Counted from the first letter of the stretch, positions 52,901-63,595 are shown. The stretch: DNA of 64,000 nucleotides from Flavobacterium glycines (GCF_900100165.1 NZ_FNEO01000001.1:1922001-1986000); one strand, 5' to 3'. Notes: a model not told the origin generated them from the sequence alone. Made by a program: numbers and translations.

Positions 52901-53712
52901 GATATATATAATACAGTACTATTTGGAGAAAACTCAACCCCATAGGATCCAGTTTCGGTATAAATTAAATTAGGATTAGAAACAATCCCTGTTGTGTTAT
53001 CAAAATCGAATAATTCAGCTCCAATTGGAGCATGCGCCATAGCTAATTTCGAACCATCTGGTGATACTTTCATATATCCCCATACTGTTGATGTCTTGCC
53101 AGAAATTATAATTCCACAATTTGAAGCAACTGCAGTAGAGCTTAAACCAGATGAAGATAATAAATAACTGTAAAAAGTATTGCTATTCCAGCCATGTGTT
53201 ACAACCCAATAATCATTTTCGTTTTTATGTTTGACTATAGCTATTTTTTCATCAGAAGGGGTATATATCAGCACATTTTTTTCATTAGTAACTCCTCCAA
53301 GTCCACCGTCCAAACTAATATCTATTATAGAATATCGAAAGCCATTTTCGTTTGCTTGGTAGTCTAATGTGAAAACATAATATAAATTTGTTGATCCCGG
53401 TTTACGAACTATCGTTGCTGATTGAGAACTTGATGAATGCCCCATTAATCCAGTGCCATTTTGCATTATTTGATGTTTTTTGTTCCAAACAGTTATTCCG
53501 TCAGTATAGAACAATAAATCTCCATTGTCATTTGATATACTGGCACAACCTTCTGTAGTTACAAGTGCTCCGTCTGTAAGGGGGGTTACAGAACCATCAG
53601 GATGAAACTTTATGCCAGCCTGATCTCCAAAATACCAATTACTGGCTTCTTGTTGTGAGTAAGTGACAAAAGAAAAAATAAGCGAAAAAAAAAGGGAGCA
53701 AATATTTTTCAT
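49912..53712 (-). CDS. Large surface protein secreted by the type IX system (type-B sorting domain, PKD)
   Basis: This 1266-aa protein has a signal peptide ending Thr-Tyr-Ser-Gln (about 19). A beta-propeller-like N-terminal region (about 25-365) holds Trp-Tyr-Phe-Gly-Asp and Leu-Leu-Phe-Tyr-Thr-Asp-Gly. A PKD domain (about 375-455) has Trp-Asp-Phe-Gly-Asp-Gly-Asn. Six repeats of 90-100 residues follow (about 456-1040), each with Cys-Asp-Asp/Asn, Asp-Gly and Phe-Asp. The C-terminal gliding-motility/type-B sorting domain (from Phe-Phe-Thr-Pro-Asn-Asn-Asp-Gly-Tyr-Asn-Asp, about 1184) ends the protein. It is probably a surface-attached adhesin. The -7 element TATTTTTG lies on the minus strand at 53739-53732. 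It is bracketed by a duplicated lysA end. Confidence 0.9.
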   Translation of the reverse strand: MKNICSLFFSLIFSFVTYSQQEASNWYFGDQAGIKFHPDGSVTPLTDGALVTTEGCASISNDNGDLLFYTDGITVWNKKHQIMQNGTGLMGHSSSSQSATIVRKPGSTNLYYVFTLDYQANENGFRYSIIDISLDGGLGGVTNEKNVLIYTPSDEKIAIVKHKNENDYWVVTHGWNSNTFYSYLLSSSGLSSTAVASNCGIIISGKTSTVWGYMKVSPDGSKLAMAHAPIGAELFDFDNTTGIVSNPNLIYTETGSYGVEFSPNSTVLYISNFFAFPYIIMQYDLSRYPITSVKLTNPEDRFQIGALQLGPNNKIYIAKSSNKLGVINNPNNIGTACDIQMNAIDLAGRNCRLGLPPFVSSFFYNPEIKLNNSCVNQNVDFTLADVKNITEATWDFGDGNTSTSINPTHIYTTAETFTVSVTTITDNGTKTKTRDITISDVPTATKPQDLLICDSNNDGFYTFDLTTQNTAILNGQDLNLYNVNYFTNNMFISTPNAYTNNVQYRKQTIVAEVSNKANGSCKNVTSFEIAVFEAPRPSTVIQKISSCDNISIGTDTDGKVIFDLTQRATTILNGQSSNQFTLSYYKDLALTQIITTPTAYANTNTSETIYVKMINKDNPDCFATTSFSIEVLPLPVITNMVDLKQCDDDTDGFSVFNLEEAINKITTNATTETIVFYKSLTDAQNNNNPITNPTTYNNNIVSNDVTYAKVTNQNGCYRIAQLNLIVTTTQIPLNFSKVFTECDDAVLGTNTDGITSFDFSNVTNEIQNIFPAGQPLIITYYRNSADALAEKNAIIDISNYRNIGYPNTQKIYIRVDNQANNDCIGLGNHITLNVERIPIVQGLTQIHCDDNKDGKFAFDTSNLQTKLLNSLTDVTVTYFDENNVKLLSPLPNPFLTASQTLKVIVTNNTTKACSYNSTIKFVVDVLPEAFPVPTNLTTTCDDETDPVLQDGKYAFDTSTFEKTILGTQTGMIVKYFDQNNNALPSPLPTPFVTTTQNVKVEVINPVNPTCTATLTLPFIINPIPKIALISNEIICSNLPTFTKDLNAGLLDNSLIKDYTYEWSYNGTPLITEKNYTLTVDKTGLYTVKVSNNQGCSRIKTITVTASDIAEITNINIKDLAESNSITISTTGPGDYVYSLDDENGSYQKENVFTNVNAGIHTLFVKDLNGCGIRQKEVAVLGIPLFFTPNNDGYNDYWNIKGVNTSFNTKTIIYIYDRYGKLVKQISPLTQGWDGTFNGQQMPASDYWYSIQLEDSRVIKGHFSLKR

Positions 53713-53825
53713 ATTTTTGTAAATGGATATTCAAAAATACATAAATCATTAAATAAATAGTAAGAATTTTATGTTTGTTTCCTTTTTTTGAATGCTATTC
53801 TGTTTTTTTAAAAGAATTTCGATAT

Positions 53826-53864
53826 AAAAAAAATCCCATTTCAAAATTAAGAAATGGGATTTTC
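53826..53864 (-). terminator. Terminator after lysA
   Basis: AAAATCCCATTTC pairs with GAAATGGGATTTT (53851-53863), with an A tract on the left that gives the minus-strand T run. Confidence 0.88.
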
Positions 53865-53868
53865 TATT

Positions 53869-55086
53869 TTAGATATTTATAGTATCAGGTAAAGGAATCT
53901 GATTTTTTAATAAATCTTCAAAAGTTTCATGAGCTCTGATTAAATGACCTTCACCATTAATCCATAATACTTCAGCCGGTTTGTATCTTGAATTATAGTT
54001 AGAAGACATAGAGTAGCAATAAGCTCCGGCATTTCTGAAGCAAAGAATATCTCCTTCTGCAATTTCCTGAATTCTACGGTTACTTGCAAAAGTATCTGTT
54101 TCACAAATGTATCCTACTACTGAGTAAAAACGTTCTTTTCCTTTAGGGTTAGAGATGTTTTCAATATGGTGTTGTGAACCATAAAACATTGGACGGATCA
54201 AGTGGTTGAAACCTGAATCGATTCCGGCAAAAACAGTTGAAGTAGTTTGTTTAACCACATTTACTTTTGCTAAGAAGAAACCTGCTTCACTCACTAAAAA
54301 TTTACCAGGTTCAAAAATCAATGTTAATTCTTTTCCGTATTCATCGCAGAAAGCATTGAATCTTTTAGATAGTTTTTTACCTAATTCTTCAATATCAGTC
54401 TCAATATCGTCTTTTTTGTAAGGTACTTTAAATCCACTTCCAAAATCTAAGAATTCTAAGTTTTTGAAGTTTTTAGCAGCATCAAATAAGATTTCAGCAG
54501 CATACAGGAATACTTCGATATCTAGAATATCAGAACCTGTGTGCATGTGAATACCGGCAATGTTCATGTTTGTGTTTTCAACAATACGAACTAAATGTGG
54601 TAACTGGTGAACTGAAATACCAAATTTACTATCAATGTGACCTACTGAAATGTTTTCGTTTCCACCGGCCATAACGTGAGGGTTGATACGAATACATACC
54701 GGAACATGTGGGTGTTTTGCACCAAATTGCTCCAAAATAGATAAATTATCAATATTGATTTGAACTCCTAGTGAGTGTACTTCTTCAATTTCTTCAAGAG
54801 AAACACCATTTGGAGTAAAAAATATCTGATCCGGAGAATATCCAGCATGAAGCCCTAATTGTACTTCCTGAATAGAAACAGCGTCTAAGCATGATCCCAA
54901 TTCTCTCAATAATTGAAGAATAGCAACGTTAGACAATGCTTTCATCGCATAATTGATGCGCAATTTTTCTACTTTAGAAAAAGCTTTAGTTAATCTATTA
55001 TATTGTGATTTTATTTTTTCGGCATCGTACACATATAATGGACTGCCAAATTGTTCAGCTAATTGAAGTAAGTCTTTTGATTGCAT
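53869..55086 (-). CDS. lysA: Diaminopimelate decarboxylase
   Basis: It decarboxylates meso-diaminopimelate to lysine with PLP. The 405 aa form an alanine-racemase-like barrel plus a beta domain. The PLP lysine is K49 in Asn-Tyr-Ala-Met-Lys-Ala. Other motifs are Gly-Ile-His-Met-His-Thr-Gly-Ser (barrel), Glu-Pro-Gly-Lys-Phe (PLP phosphate region) and Cys-Glu-Thr-Asp-Thr-Phe near the dimer active site. The last 14 codons before the divergent tail are duplicated about 4 kb downstream. Confidence 0.95.
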   Translation of the reverse strand: MQSKDLLQLAEQFGSPLYVYDAEKIKSQYNRLTKAFSKVEKLRINYAMKALSNVAILQLLRELGSCLDAVSIQEVQLGLHAGYSPDQIFFTPNGVSLEEIEEVHSLGVQINIDNLSILEQFGAKHPHVPVCIRINPHVMAGGNENISVGHIDSKFGISVHQLPHLVRIVENTNMNIAGIHMHTGSDILDIEVFLYAAEILFDAAKNFKNLEFLDFGSGFKVPYKKDDIETDIEELGKKLSKRFNAFCDEYGKELTLIFEPGKFLVSEAGFFLAKVNVVKQTTSTVFAGIDSGFNHLIRPMFYGSQHHIENISNPKGKERFYSVVGYICETDTFASNRRIQEIAEGDILCFRNAGAYCYSMSSNYNSRYKPAEVLWINGEGHLIRAHETFEDLLKNQIPLPDTINI

Positions 55087-55102
55087 TGCTATTATTTTTA
55101 CA

Positions 55103-55132
55103 CAAATTTATTATTCTTTATCGATACTACAA
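55103..55132 (-). promoter_or_regulatory. Promoter of lysA
   Basis: On the minus strand TTG (55132-55130), 19 bases, TAAATTTG (55110-55103): full consensus, giving a short leader of about 10 nt. Confidence 0.7.
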
Positions 55133-55236
55133 TAGATAAAAATATTTCTAACAAATTGTAACAAATTGTTTTAAAATAAACATACAGCGTTGTAGTTTAT
55201 ATTTTTAAAACAAAATGATGAAGGGGTTGTAAAAAT

Positions 55237-55273
55237 AAAAAAAGGCTATCTGAAATTGTTTCAGATAGCCTTT
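55237..55273 (-). terminator. Terminator after gltD
   Basis: AAAGGCTATCTGAAA (55241-55255) pairs perfectly with TTTCAGATAGCCTTT (55259-55273) on the minus strand, with an upstream A tract. Confidence 0.92.
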
Positions 55274-55292
55274 AATAATCTTTATTGAATTA

Positions 55293-56747
55293 CTACAATG
55301 GAGGTAAATCACCACCTTCTTTAGTAGGAAGGTTTGTAGTTCCCATTAAGTACAAATCAACTTCTCTTGCAGCCTCACGACCTTCAGAAATAGCCCAAAC
55401 GATTAATGATTGTCCTCTTCTCATATCTCCCGCAGTAAATACGTTAGGAACATTTGTTTGGTAATTGTTAGCTTTATAATTGCTTCTGAAATCAGTTTCA
55501 AGACCTAATTGTTCTGCTAAAGTTTTCTCAGGTCCTGTAAATCCTAAAGCTAATAAAGCTAAGTCACATGGCCAGATTTTTTCAGAACCTTCAATTTCGA
55601 TTAATTGAGGAGCCTGACCCGGAACCATTTTCCACTCTACATTTACAGTTTTAAGAGCTGTTAATTTACCATTAGCATCTTTGATGAATTCTTTGGTATT
55701 GATTAACCAGTTTCTTTCAACTCCTTCTTGGTGAGAAGAAGAAGTTTTTAATTGTAACGGCCAGTAAGGCCATGGAGTTGATTCGCTTCTTCCAACTGGT
55801 GGTTTAGGCATAATCTCGAAGTTAGTTACGGATTTTGCACCATGACGGTTTGATGTACCCACACAGTCAGAACCTGTATCTCCACCACCAATTACGATTA
55901 CGTCTTTTCCGGTAGCCATAACTTGGTTTTCGATTTTTTCTCCAAAAACAACTTTAGTTTGTTGCGTTAAGAAATCCATTGCCTGAACTACACCATCAGC
56001 ATCAGCACCAGGAGTTGGTAAACCTCTTCTTTGAGTAGCACCACCACAAAGTACGATAGAATCAAATGCTTTTAGATTTTCAATATCAAAATTAACTCCT
56101 ACGTGAGTGTTTACTTTGAAAGTAATTCCTTCTGCTTCAAGGATAGCAATACGACGGTCGATAATTTCTTTTTCTAATTTAAAATTAGGAATTCCGTAAC
56201 GCAATAATCCGCCGATAGCATTGTCTCTTTCAAAAACAGTTACAGTGTGACCTGCTCTGTTTAATTGTTGTGCAGCAGCTAATCCTGCAGGTCCTGAACC
56301 TACTACAGCAACTGTTTTTCCAGTTCTGGTTTTTGGTGGTTGTGGTTTAATCCAACCTTCTTGGAAAGCGCGCTCCACAATATTTTTTTCTATGTTTTCA
56401 ATAGAAATTGGATCATTAATAATTCCTAATACACATGCTTTTTCACATGGAGCAGGACATAAACGTCCTGTAAATTCAGGGAAGTTATTTGTTGAATGTA
56501 GTATCCAGGAGGCTTTTTGCCATTCTCCCTGGTGTACCATGTGGTTGAAATCAGGGATTAAATTCCCTAATGGACATCCACTGTGGCAAAATGGAATACC
56601 ACAATCCATACAACGAGATCCTTGTTTTGTAATTTCAGCTTCACTCAAAGGAACTGTAAATTCTTTATAATGTCCTACACGTTCCTGTACTGAAGTGTAT
56701 GATTCATCTTTTCTTTCGAATTCTTTAAAACCTGTTACTTTTCCCAT
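55293..56747 (-). CDS. gltD: Glutamate synthase (NADPH) small subunit
   Basis: It passes electrons from NADPH through FAD and Fe-S clusters to GltB. At 484 aa it has the typical length. The N-terminal cluster ligands are C46, C49, C54, C58 (Cys-Met-Asp-Cys-Gly) and C97, C101, C105. The FAD loop is Gly-Ser-Gly-Pro-Ala-Gly-Leu (150-156). A second dinucleotide fold has Val-Ile-Gly-Gly-Gly-Asp-Thr-Gly. It follows gltB with a 4-base gap, forming an operon. Confidence 0.97.
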   Translation of the reverse strand: MGKVTGFKEFERKDESYTSVQERVGHYKEFTVPLSEAEITKQGSRCMDCGIPFCHSGCPLGNLIPDFNHMVHQGEWQKASWILHSTNNFPEFTGRLCPAPCEKACVLGIINDPISIENIEKNIVERAFQEGWIKPQPPKTRTGKTVAVVGSGPAGLAAAQQLNRAGHTVTVFERDNAIGGLLRYGIPNFKLEKEIIDRRIAILEAEGITFKVNTHVGVNFDIENLKAFDSIVLCGGATQRRGLPTPGADADGVVQAMDFLTQQTKVVFGEKIENQVMATGKDVIVIGGGDTGSDCVGTSNRHGAKSVTNFEIMPKPPVGRSESTPWPYWPLQLKTSSSHQEGVERNWLINTKEFIKDANGKLTALKTVNVEWKMVPGQAPQLIEIEGSEKIWPCDLALLALGFTGPEKTLAEQLGLETDFRSNYKANNYQTNVPNVFTAGDMRRGQSLIVWAISEGREAAREVDLYLMGTTNLPTKEGGDLPPL

Positions 56748-56751
56748 TGTA

Positions 56752-59700
56752 TTATGCTGTTAATTCTTCTACCATTTGTACCCCAGACTTTAAGCGCTCT
56801 AATGCTTTTTTGTATTCTGTAGGCATTACTTTTACAAAATTTTCTAAGCTAGTGTTCCAATCACTTAATAATTCAGCTCCTTTTGTACTGTTAGTATATT
56901 GTACGTGTCTTTCTATTAAATGTTTCAATTCATTAGCTTCGTCTCCTTCAACTGTTTCAAATTCGATTGTTTCAGTGTTACATAAACCGTTTTTGAATTT
57001 GTTTTCAGGATCATAGATATAAGCGATACCACCACTCATACCTGCAGCAAAGTTTCTTCCAGTTTTACCCAGAACTACTACTTTTCCTCCAGTCATGTAC
57101 TCACAACCGTGGTCACCCACTCCCTCAACTACTGCAACTGCTCCAGAGTTACGAACTGCGAAACGCTCTCCTGCAATACCGTTGATGAAAGCTTCTCCCT
57201 CGATAGCACCGAATAAACAAACGTTACCCACGATGATGTTTTCTGAAGCAACAAAAGTAGCTTTTGCTGGTTTTTTGATAATTAATTTAGCTCCTGAAAG
57301 ACCTTTTCCTAAATAGTCATTCGTATTTCCTTCTACTGTGAAAGTTAATCCGTGTGCACTAAATGCTCCTAAACTTTGTCCCGCAGAACCAGTGAAGTTG
57401 ATATTTAAAGTGTCTTCTGGTAAACCTAAGTGTCCGTAAATTTTAGAAATTTCGTTACTAACAATAGCTCCTACTGAACGATCTGTGTTTTTGATAGGAT
57501 AATCTAAAGTCATTTTCTCTTTTCTGTATAAAGCACGGTGAGAATCTCTTAAGATTTGGAAATCCATAACATTGTCTAAACCATGATCTTGTTTCTCAGT
57601 GTTACGAACAACCATGTTTTTATAAGCAGCAGGACGGTGTAAGATTGAAGATAAATCTAAACCTTTAGCTTTATAATGCGTGATTGCTTTGTTAGAATTG
57701 ATTTTATGTGTTTGACCAATCATTTCTTCCAATGTTCTGAAACCTAAAGAAGCCATGATACCTCTTAATTCTTCTGCAACATAGTAGAAGAAGTTGATTA
57801 CGTGCTCAGGAGTTCCTTTGAAGTTTTTACGTAATTCTTTATCCTGAGTAGCAATACCTACAGGGCAAGTATTCAAGTGACATTTACGCATCATGATACA
57901 TCCAGAAGCAACCAATGGAGCAGTAGCAAAACCAAATTCTTCAGCACCTAATAAAGCAGCGATAGCTACGTCACGACCAGTTTTTAACTGTCCGTCACAT
58001 TCTACTACGATACGGCTTCTTAAGTTGTTTAAAACTAAAGTTTGTTGTGCTTCGGCTAATCCAAGTTCCCAAGGAAGACCTGCGTGTTTCAATGATGTTA
58101 AAGGAGAAGCTCCGGTTCCACCATCATAACCTGCAATTAATACCACGTCAGCTTTTGCTTTAGCAACACCCGCTGCAATTGTTCCAACACCAACTTCAGA
58201 AACCAGTTTCACGTTGATACGAGCTTCTCTGTTAGCATTTTTCAAGTCGAAGATTAACTGTGCTAAATCCTCAATTGAGTAAATATCGTGGTGTGGCGGA
58301 GGTGAAATCAATCCTACGAAAGGCGTTGAGTTACGAGCCGATGCAATCCAAGGTAATACTTTTTCACCTGGTAATTGTCCACCTTCTCCTGGTTTAGCAC
58401 CCTGAGCCATTTTAATTTGAATCTCTTTTGCACTAGATAAGTAGTGAGAAGTAACTCCAAAACGTCCTGATGCTACTTGTTTGATAGCCGAGTTACGGCT
58501 GTCTCCGTTTACATCCGGTTGGAAACGGGTTCTGTCTTCACCACCTTCACCTGAATTAGATTTTCCTCCAATACGGTTCATAGCAATAGCCAGATTCTCG
58601 TGTGCTTCTCTTGAGATAGATCCGTAAGACATCGCTCCGGTTTTGAAACGTTTCACGATTTCAGTCCATGGTTCTACTTCGTCTAATGGGATAGGGTCTA
58701 AATTGTCAAATTCAAATAAACCACGGATAGTCATTAAGTTTTTTGCCTGATCGTTTACAGTTTTTGCATAAACATCATAACTAGCCTGATCACTTAAACG
58801 TACAGCTTGTTGTAATTTAGCAATAGTAGTTGGGTTAAACATATGTCTTTCCCCGTTACGTCTCCATCTGTATTCACCTCCAATGTTTAATCCTAAACGG
58901 TTTGGAACTAATACATCAGGGTAAGCATATTGATATCTTTCGTTGATTTCTTTTTCAATTTCATACAATCCAATACCCTCAATTCTTGAAGCAGTGTAAG
59001 GGAAGTATTTTTCAACAAATTTAGAGTTGAAACCAACGATTTCGAAAATTTGAGAACCTCTGTATGAGTGTAATGTAGAGATGCCAATTTTGTTCATGAT
59101 TTTTAATAAACCTGAACCAATCGCTTTATTGAAGTTGTCAACAGCTTTTTGTTCGCTAATTCCTGTAATGAATCCTTCCTGTACTTGTACACGAATGATT
59201 TCGTTAACCATATAAGGGTTAATAGCACTTGCACCGTAACCAAATAATGTAGCAAAATGGTGTGGTTCACGTGGTTCAGCTGATTCGATAATGATATCGA
59301 AGTAAGAACGCTTACGCAAACGGTTCATTTGGTGGTGAACATAAGAACAAGCTAATAAAGCCGGGATAGGAGCGAACTCTTTATTAACACCTCTGTCTGA
59401 TAAGATAATGATGTTAGTCCCTCTGTCAACAGCTTTACTGATTTGAGTAATGATATCCTCTAAAGCATTTTCTAAACCATTTAAACCTTTATCTTTTTTG
59501 TATAAGATTTCAATAGTTTCCGCTTTGAAATGATCGATATCTATATTTCTGATTTTTTCTAAGTCGTCGTTAGAAATAACAGGATTTTGAATTCTTAATT
59601 TTCGACATTGCTTGCTTGAAATGTCAAAAATGTTTCTGTCCTGTCCTAAAGCTAAGCTAATATCAGTTACAATTTCCTCACGGATACCATCCAAAGGAGG

Positions 59701-61266
59701 GTTAGTTACCTGAGCAAATAATTGTTTGAAATAGTTAGGGATTAATTGAGGTCTGTCTGATAATACAGCAAGTGGAGTGTCAGTACCCATAGATCCCAAA
59801 GCTTCTTTACCAGCCTGAGCCATAGGAGTAATCATGTCCTGAATATCCTCTAACGTATAGTTAAATAAACGTTCTCTTGTTTTTAAATCGATAGTTTCGA
59901 TTGGACAAGCTTTAGTTGTAGTAGGAACATCTCTTAGGTTTAGACGGTATTGTTTCAACCATTCCTGGTAAGGTCTTTCAGAAACAATTTTGTTTTTGAT
60001 TTCTTCGTCATTAACAATACGTCCTTCGTTCATGTCTACCAGGAACATTTTTCCTGGCTCTAATCTACCGTGGCTTTCTACATCTTCAGGGTCAACAGTT
60101 ACAACACCAATTTCTGATGCCATAATTAATTTTCCACTCTTAGTTACAGTATAACGAGAAGGTCTTAAACCATTGCGGTCTAATAAAGCTCCTACGTAAT
60201 CACCATCAGAGAAAGGTACAGAAGCAGGACCATCCCATGGTTCCATAATGCAAGCATTGTATTCGTAGAATGCTTTTCTTTCCTCAGACATGGTTTTGTG
60301 TTTTTCCCAAGCTTCAGGAATCATCATCATCATTACTTCCGGTAATGAACGACCTGTGTGTGTTAATAATTCAACAACCATATCCATAGAAGCAGAATCT
60401 GATTTTCCTGGAAGAATGATTGGGAATAATTTTTCGATTTGTGGACCGAATACATCACTCTTCATGATTTCTTCACGAACACGCATTCTACTTACGTTAC
60501 CTCTTAAGGTGTTGATCTCACCGTTTTGACACATATATCTAAATGGTTGAGATAACTCCCATGTAGGCATAGTGTTGGTAGAGAAACGTTGGTGAACTAA
60601 CGCTAAACGGGTTACTAAATCCGTTTGTTGTAAGTCAGTATAATATGGCCCGATATCTTCAGGCATAATGATACCTTTATATATTAAGGTAGTAGTAGAT
60701 AAACTTGGTACATAAAAATAAGAACTTTGCGATATTTTAGAACCGGCAATAGTGTGTTCAGTAATTTTACGGGCAGCGTATAATTTTGCTTTAAATGTAG
60801 CTTCATCAATAGCTTCGTTTTTACCCACAAAAATTTGTTCAATTGTAGGTTCAGAGGCTAAAGCAATTTCTCCTAATTGTGTAGAATCAACAGGAACTTC
60901 TCTCCATCCTAAAACAGAAAGTCCTTGTGCTTTAATTTCTTTTTCAAATATGTCTTTGCAAAAAACGTATTGATTTTTGATTTTTGGTAAAAATACCATT
61001 CCAACAGCATATTCGCGTGGTGCAGGTAATTTGAAATCACAAACTCTATTGAAGTATTCGTGAGGAATGTCAATCAAAAGTCCAGCTCCATCTCCCGTTT
61101 TTCCGTCAGCACTTACACCACCACGGTGTTCTAGTTTTACTAGAATTTCTAGTGCGTCGTGAATAATTTGATTTGTTTTCTCACCTTTAAGGTTGCAGAT
61201 AAAACCAGCTCCACAGTTTTCATGCTCGAATTCTGGCAAATAAAGGCCTTGTTCTTTAACTTTCAT
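56752..61266 (-). CDS. gltB: Glutamate synthase large subunit
   Basis: It makes two glutamates from glutamine and 2-oxoglutarate. The 1504 aa comprise a class II glutamine amidotransferase domain, whose catalytic Cys (C18, in Glu-Asn-Cys-Gly-Ala-Gly) is exposed after removal of a 17-residue propeptide. A central domain, an FMN-binding synthase barrel and a C-terminal beta-helix follow. The 3Fe-4S motif Cys-X5-Cys-X4-Cys ([12 protein letters not shown]) lies near residue 1122. A -7 match TATTTTTG is on the minus strand at 61292-61285. Confidence 0.97.
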   Translation of the reverse strand: MKVKEQGLYLPEFEHENCGAGFICNLKGEKTNQIIHDALEILVKLEHRGGVSADGKTGDGAGLLIDIPHEYFNRVCDFKLPAPREYAVGMVFLPKIKNQYVFCKDIFEKEIKAQGLSVLGWREVPVDSTQLGEIALASEPTIEQIFVGKNEAIDEATFKAKLYAARKITEHTIAGSKISQSSYFYVPSLSTTTLIYKGIIMPEDIGPYYTDLQQTDLVTRLALVHQRFSTNTMPTWELSQPFRYMCQNGEINTLRGNVSRMRVREEIMKSDVFGPQIEKLFPIILPGKSDSASMDMVVELLTHTGRSLPEVMMMMIPEAWEKHKTMSEERKAFYEYNACIMEPWDGPASVPFSDGDYVGALLDRNGLRPSRYTVTKSGKLIMASEIGVVTVDPEDVESHGRLEPGKMFLVDMNEGRIVNDEEIKNKIVSERPYQEWLKQYRLNLRDVPTTTKACPIETIDLKTRERLFNYTLEDIQDMITPMAQAGKEALGSMGTDTPLAVLSDRPQLIPNYFKQLFAQVTNPPLDGIREEIVTDISLALGQDRNIFDISSKQCRKLRIQNPVISNDDLEKIRNIDIDHFKAETIEILYKKDKGLNGLENALEDIITQISKAVDRGTNIIILSDRGVNKEFAPIPALLACSYVHHQMNRLRKRSYFDIIIESAEPREPHHFATLFGYGASAINPYMVNEIIRVQVQEGFITGISEQKAVDNFNKAIGSGLLKIMNKIGISTLHSYRGSQIFEIVGFNSKFVEKYFPYTASRIEGIGLYEIEKEINERYQYAYPDVLVPNRLGLNIGGEYRWRRNGERHMFNPTTIAKLQQAVRLSDQASYDVYAKTVNDQAKNLMTIRGLFEFDNLDPIPLDEVEPWTEIVKRFKTGAMSYGSISREAHENLAIAMNRIGGKSNSGEGGEDRTRFQPDVNGDSRNSAIKQVASGRFGVTSHYLSSAKEIQIKMAQGAKPGEGGQLPGEKVLPWIASARNSTPFVGLISPPPHHDIYSIEDLAQLIFDLKNANREARINVKLVSEVGVGTIAAGVAKAKADVVLIAGYDGGTGASPLTSLKHAGLPWELGLAEAQQTLVLNNLRSRIVVECDGQLKTGRDVAIAALLGAEEFGFATAPLVASGCIMMRKCHLNTCPVGIATQDKELRKNFKGTPEHVINFFYYVAEELRGIMASLGFRTLEEMIGQTHKINSNKAITHYKAKGLDLSSILHRPAAYKNMVVRNTEKQDHGLDNVMDFQILRDSHRALYRKEKMTLDYPIKNTDRSVGAIVSNEISKIYGHLGLPEDTLNINFTGSAGQSLGAFSAHGLTFTVEGNTNDYLGKGLSGAKLIIKKPAKATFVASENIIVGNVCLFGAIEGEAFINGIAGERFAVRNSGAVAVVEGVGDHGCEYMTGGKVVVLGKTGRNFAAGMSGGIAYIYDPENKFKNGLCNTETIEFETVEGDEANELKHLIERHVQYTNSTKGAELLSDWNTSLENFVKVMPTEYKKALERLKSGVQMVEELTA

Positions 61267-61511
61267 GCTTGATAATTTTTTTTACAAAAATAGATATTTC
61301 ATTAAATATAATCCAGCGGTTTAGAGTATTAGGGGTTACTTTTACAGGAATAATAGAAAAATGTGTTAATAATAATAATAATTGCATTATTTGAGCTATG
61401 TATTAGCAAATTGTTAATATAACTTTGTTTTTGAGGTGTTATTTTGACAATTATTTCTGATTTTTTTAAATTCAATATTATAAAATTAAAGATAAAATCG
61501 TCTACTCGGTC

Positions 61512-61529
61512 ATTTTTTCGCGAGAAAAT
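61512..61529. promoter_or_regulatory. Palindrome between divergent gltB and sucC
   Basis: The 370-base AT-rich gap 61267-61637 holds no gene. Its one GC-containing palindrome, ATTTTTTCGCGAGAAAAT, is symmetric except at one position pair and could be an operator for either neighbour. There is also a short run of AAT units near 61370-61383. Confidence 0.35.
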
Positions 61530-61632
61530 CTTTTTTTTGATAGAAAAAAAGTTGTGAAAACGTCTTTTTTTAACTTTATTTATAAGATATTTTAAATCAC
61601 TAAAAAGATTTTAGTTTTAAGTTCGTTTTAGC

Positions 61633-61640
61633 TACTTTTG
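61633..61640 (+). promoter_or_regulatory. -7 element of sucC
   Basis: TACTTTTG matches TAnnTTTG and predicts a leader of about 43 nt. It overlaps the more upstream in-frame ATG (61638), which argues for the later start. No clear -33 element. Confidence 0.55.
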
Positions 61641-61688
61641 TCCGACTTATTTTCTGAAATAAAACCAGATTCAGACAAATTCTATATT

Positions 61689-62882
61689 ATGAACATACAC
61701 GAATATCAAGGAAAAGAGATTTTAGCTAGCTATGGAGTTCGCGTTCAACGCGGAATCGTTGCTAATAGTCCAGTTGAAGCAGTTGCTGCTGCAAAACAAT
61801 TAACTACCGAAACGGGAACGAGTTGGTATGTTGTTAAAGCCCAAATTCACGCAGGTGGTCGTGGTAAAGGAGGCGGGGTGAAACTTGCTAAAGGAATTGA
61901 CAAAGTAGAAGGGGTTGCAAGCGAAATTATCGGAATGCAATTAGTTACTCCTCAAACTTCTGCTGAGGGGAAAACAGTTCACAAAGTTTTAATTGCTGAG
62001 GATGTTTACTATCCTGGAGAATCTGAAACTTCAGAGTTTTATGTTTCTGTGTTATTGAACAGAGCCACTGGTCGTAATATGATTATGTATTCTACTGAAG
62101 GTGGGATGGATATCGAAGAAGTTGCTGAACATACTCCGCACTTAATCTTTACTGAAGAAATTGATCCGGCTGTTGGGTTGCAGGGTTTCCAGGCAAGAAG
62201 AATTGCTTTTAACTTAGGTGTTACCGGAAATGCATTCAAAGAAATGGTGAAATTCATCGATGCTTTATACAAAGCTTACATTGGTTCAGATGCTTCTATG
62301 TTTGAAATCAATCCTGTTTTGAAAACATCTGATAATAAAATTTTAGCGGTAGATGCTAAAGTAAATATTGACGATAACGCATTATACAGACAAAAAGTGT
62401 ATGCTGACATGCGTGATGTTCGTGAAGAAAATCCAATTGAAGTAGAAGCTAAAGAAGTAGGTTTGAACTATGTTGACCTTGACGGTACTGTAGGATGTAT
62501 GGTAAATGGTGCCGGTCTTGCTATGGCTACTATGGATTTGATTAAATATGCAGGTTTTGAACCAGCTAACTTCCTTGACGTAGGGGGAACTGCTGATGCA
62601 AAACGTGTTGAAACAGCTTTCCGTATTATTCTGAAAGATCCAAACGTAAAAGCAATTTTGATTAACATTTTTGGAGGAATCGTTCGTTGTGACCGTGTTG
62701 CTCAGGGTGTTGTTGATGCTTACAAAAATATGGGTGACGCTATTAATGTGCCTATTATTGTTCGTTTACAAGGAACTAATGCTGAAATTGCTAAAGAATT
62801 AATTGATAATTCAGGAATGCCAATTTTATCAGCGGTTCAATTCCAGGAAGCTGCTGATCAGGTACAAGCTGCACTTTCTTAA
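61689..62882 (+). CDS. sucC: Succinyl-CoA synthetase (ADP-forming) beta subunit
   Basis: A TCA-cycle enzyme that makes ATP or GTP from succinyl-CoA with SucD. The start at 61689 gives 397 aa beginning [10 protein letters not shown], the exact family start. An in-frame ATG 17 codons earlier overlaps the promoter. The ATP-grasp domain has Gly-Gly-Arg-Gly-Lys-Gly-Gly-Gly-Val, and the CoA-ligase domain ends with [10 protein letters not shown]. sucD does not follow; a terminator does, so the subunits are encoded apart. Confidence 0.96.
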   Translation: MNIHEYQGKEILASYGVRVQRGIVANSPVEAVAAAKQLTTETGTSWYVVKAQIHAGGRGKGGGVKLAKGIDKVEGVASEIIGMQLVTPQTSAEGKTVHKVLIAEDVYYPGESETSEFYVSVLLNRATGRNMIMYSTEGGMDIEEVAEHTPHLIFTEEIDPAVGLQGFQARRIAFNLGVTGNAFKEMVKFIDALYKAYIGSDASMFEINPVLKTSDNKILAVDAKVNIDDNALYRQKVYADMRDVREENPIEVEAKEVGLNYVDLDGTVGCMVNGAGLAMATMDLIKYAGFEPANFLDVGGTADAKRVETAFRIILKDPNVKAILINIFGGIVRCDRVAQGVVDAYKNMGDAINVPIIVRLQGTNAEIAKELIDNSGMPILSAVQFQEAADQVQAALS

Positions 62883-62907
62883 TTAAGAAATTTAGTTATA
62901 TTTTAAA

Positions 62908-62938
62908 AACGTCCCGATTTTATCGGGACGTTTTTTTT
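62908..62938 (+). terminator. Terminator after sucC
   Basis: AACGTCCCGAT (62908-62918) pairs perfectly with ATCGGGACGTT (62922-62932), then a T run. The rest of the gap to 63228 shows nothing else I can support. Confidence 0.93.
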
Positions 62939-63228
62939 ATTGTTTATTATGCTAAAAACTATAAAATCCTGAATAATCGATTTTGATATTAATTTAATAT
63001 TAAAGAGGTTTTTGTTGAGTTTTTTTTAATGTTTTTATGTTCATACTGAGATTAATTGAATTTTGAGTTCTATTTATTGTAAGCTGAGAAATTTTAGAGG
63101 AGAAAGTTTTTATAACTCATATAAAATAATAAGTCCAGTGTTTTTATCTTTAGGTTAAGTAATTGTTTTTGTGGTTTTAGTGTGGAAATCAGTACTAATT
63201 TTGAACTGTAATTAAAAACAAAAAGATC

Positions 63229-63570
63229 ATGAAAAAATTATTTTTATCGGTTATTGTTGCATTATTTATGAGTTCGGCTTTTGCTGCAACAGGAACTCCA
63301 ACTGCTAAGAGTAACAGTTATGGAGAAACTTTTAAAGAATTGACTAAGTTGTTGAATACGTATCCAAAATTAGAAGATTTTGGAGATGAAGTAGTAGTAA
63401 AGGTGAAAATTGCAATTAATGAAAATCATGAAATTGTAGTTATGAGTACTAATACTAGTAATGAAGATTTGAAAGAGTATATAAAAAATACTTTGAATTA
63501 TCAAAAGTTACTTGCAGATGAACTGGAAGTTGGAAATGGACTTGTTTTTATGGTCAGGTTTGTGAAGTAA
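63229..63570 (+). CDS. Small secreted protein, first of two tandem paralogues
   Basis: This 113-aa protein has a signal peptide ending Ser-Ala-Phe-Ala-Ala (about 19-20). The mature part contains Tyr-Gly-Glu-Thr-Phe-Lys-Glu-Leu and a beta segment (Val-Val-Val-Lys-Val-Lys-Ile-Ala-Ile-Asn-Glu-Asn-His-Glu-Ile-Val-Val). It resembles short TonB-C-like or energy-transducer-like domains by eye, but this is not certain. It has its own terminator. A paralogue starts 322 bases downstream. Confidence 0.7.
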   Translation: MKKLFLSVIVALFMSSAFAATGTPTAKSNSYGETFKELTKLLNTYPKLEDFGDEVVVKVKIAINENHEIVVMSTNTSNEDLKEYIKNTLNYQKLLADELEVGNGLVFMVRFVK

Positions 63571-63595
63571 TTTATAATAACTTATAAAGTATAAA

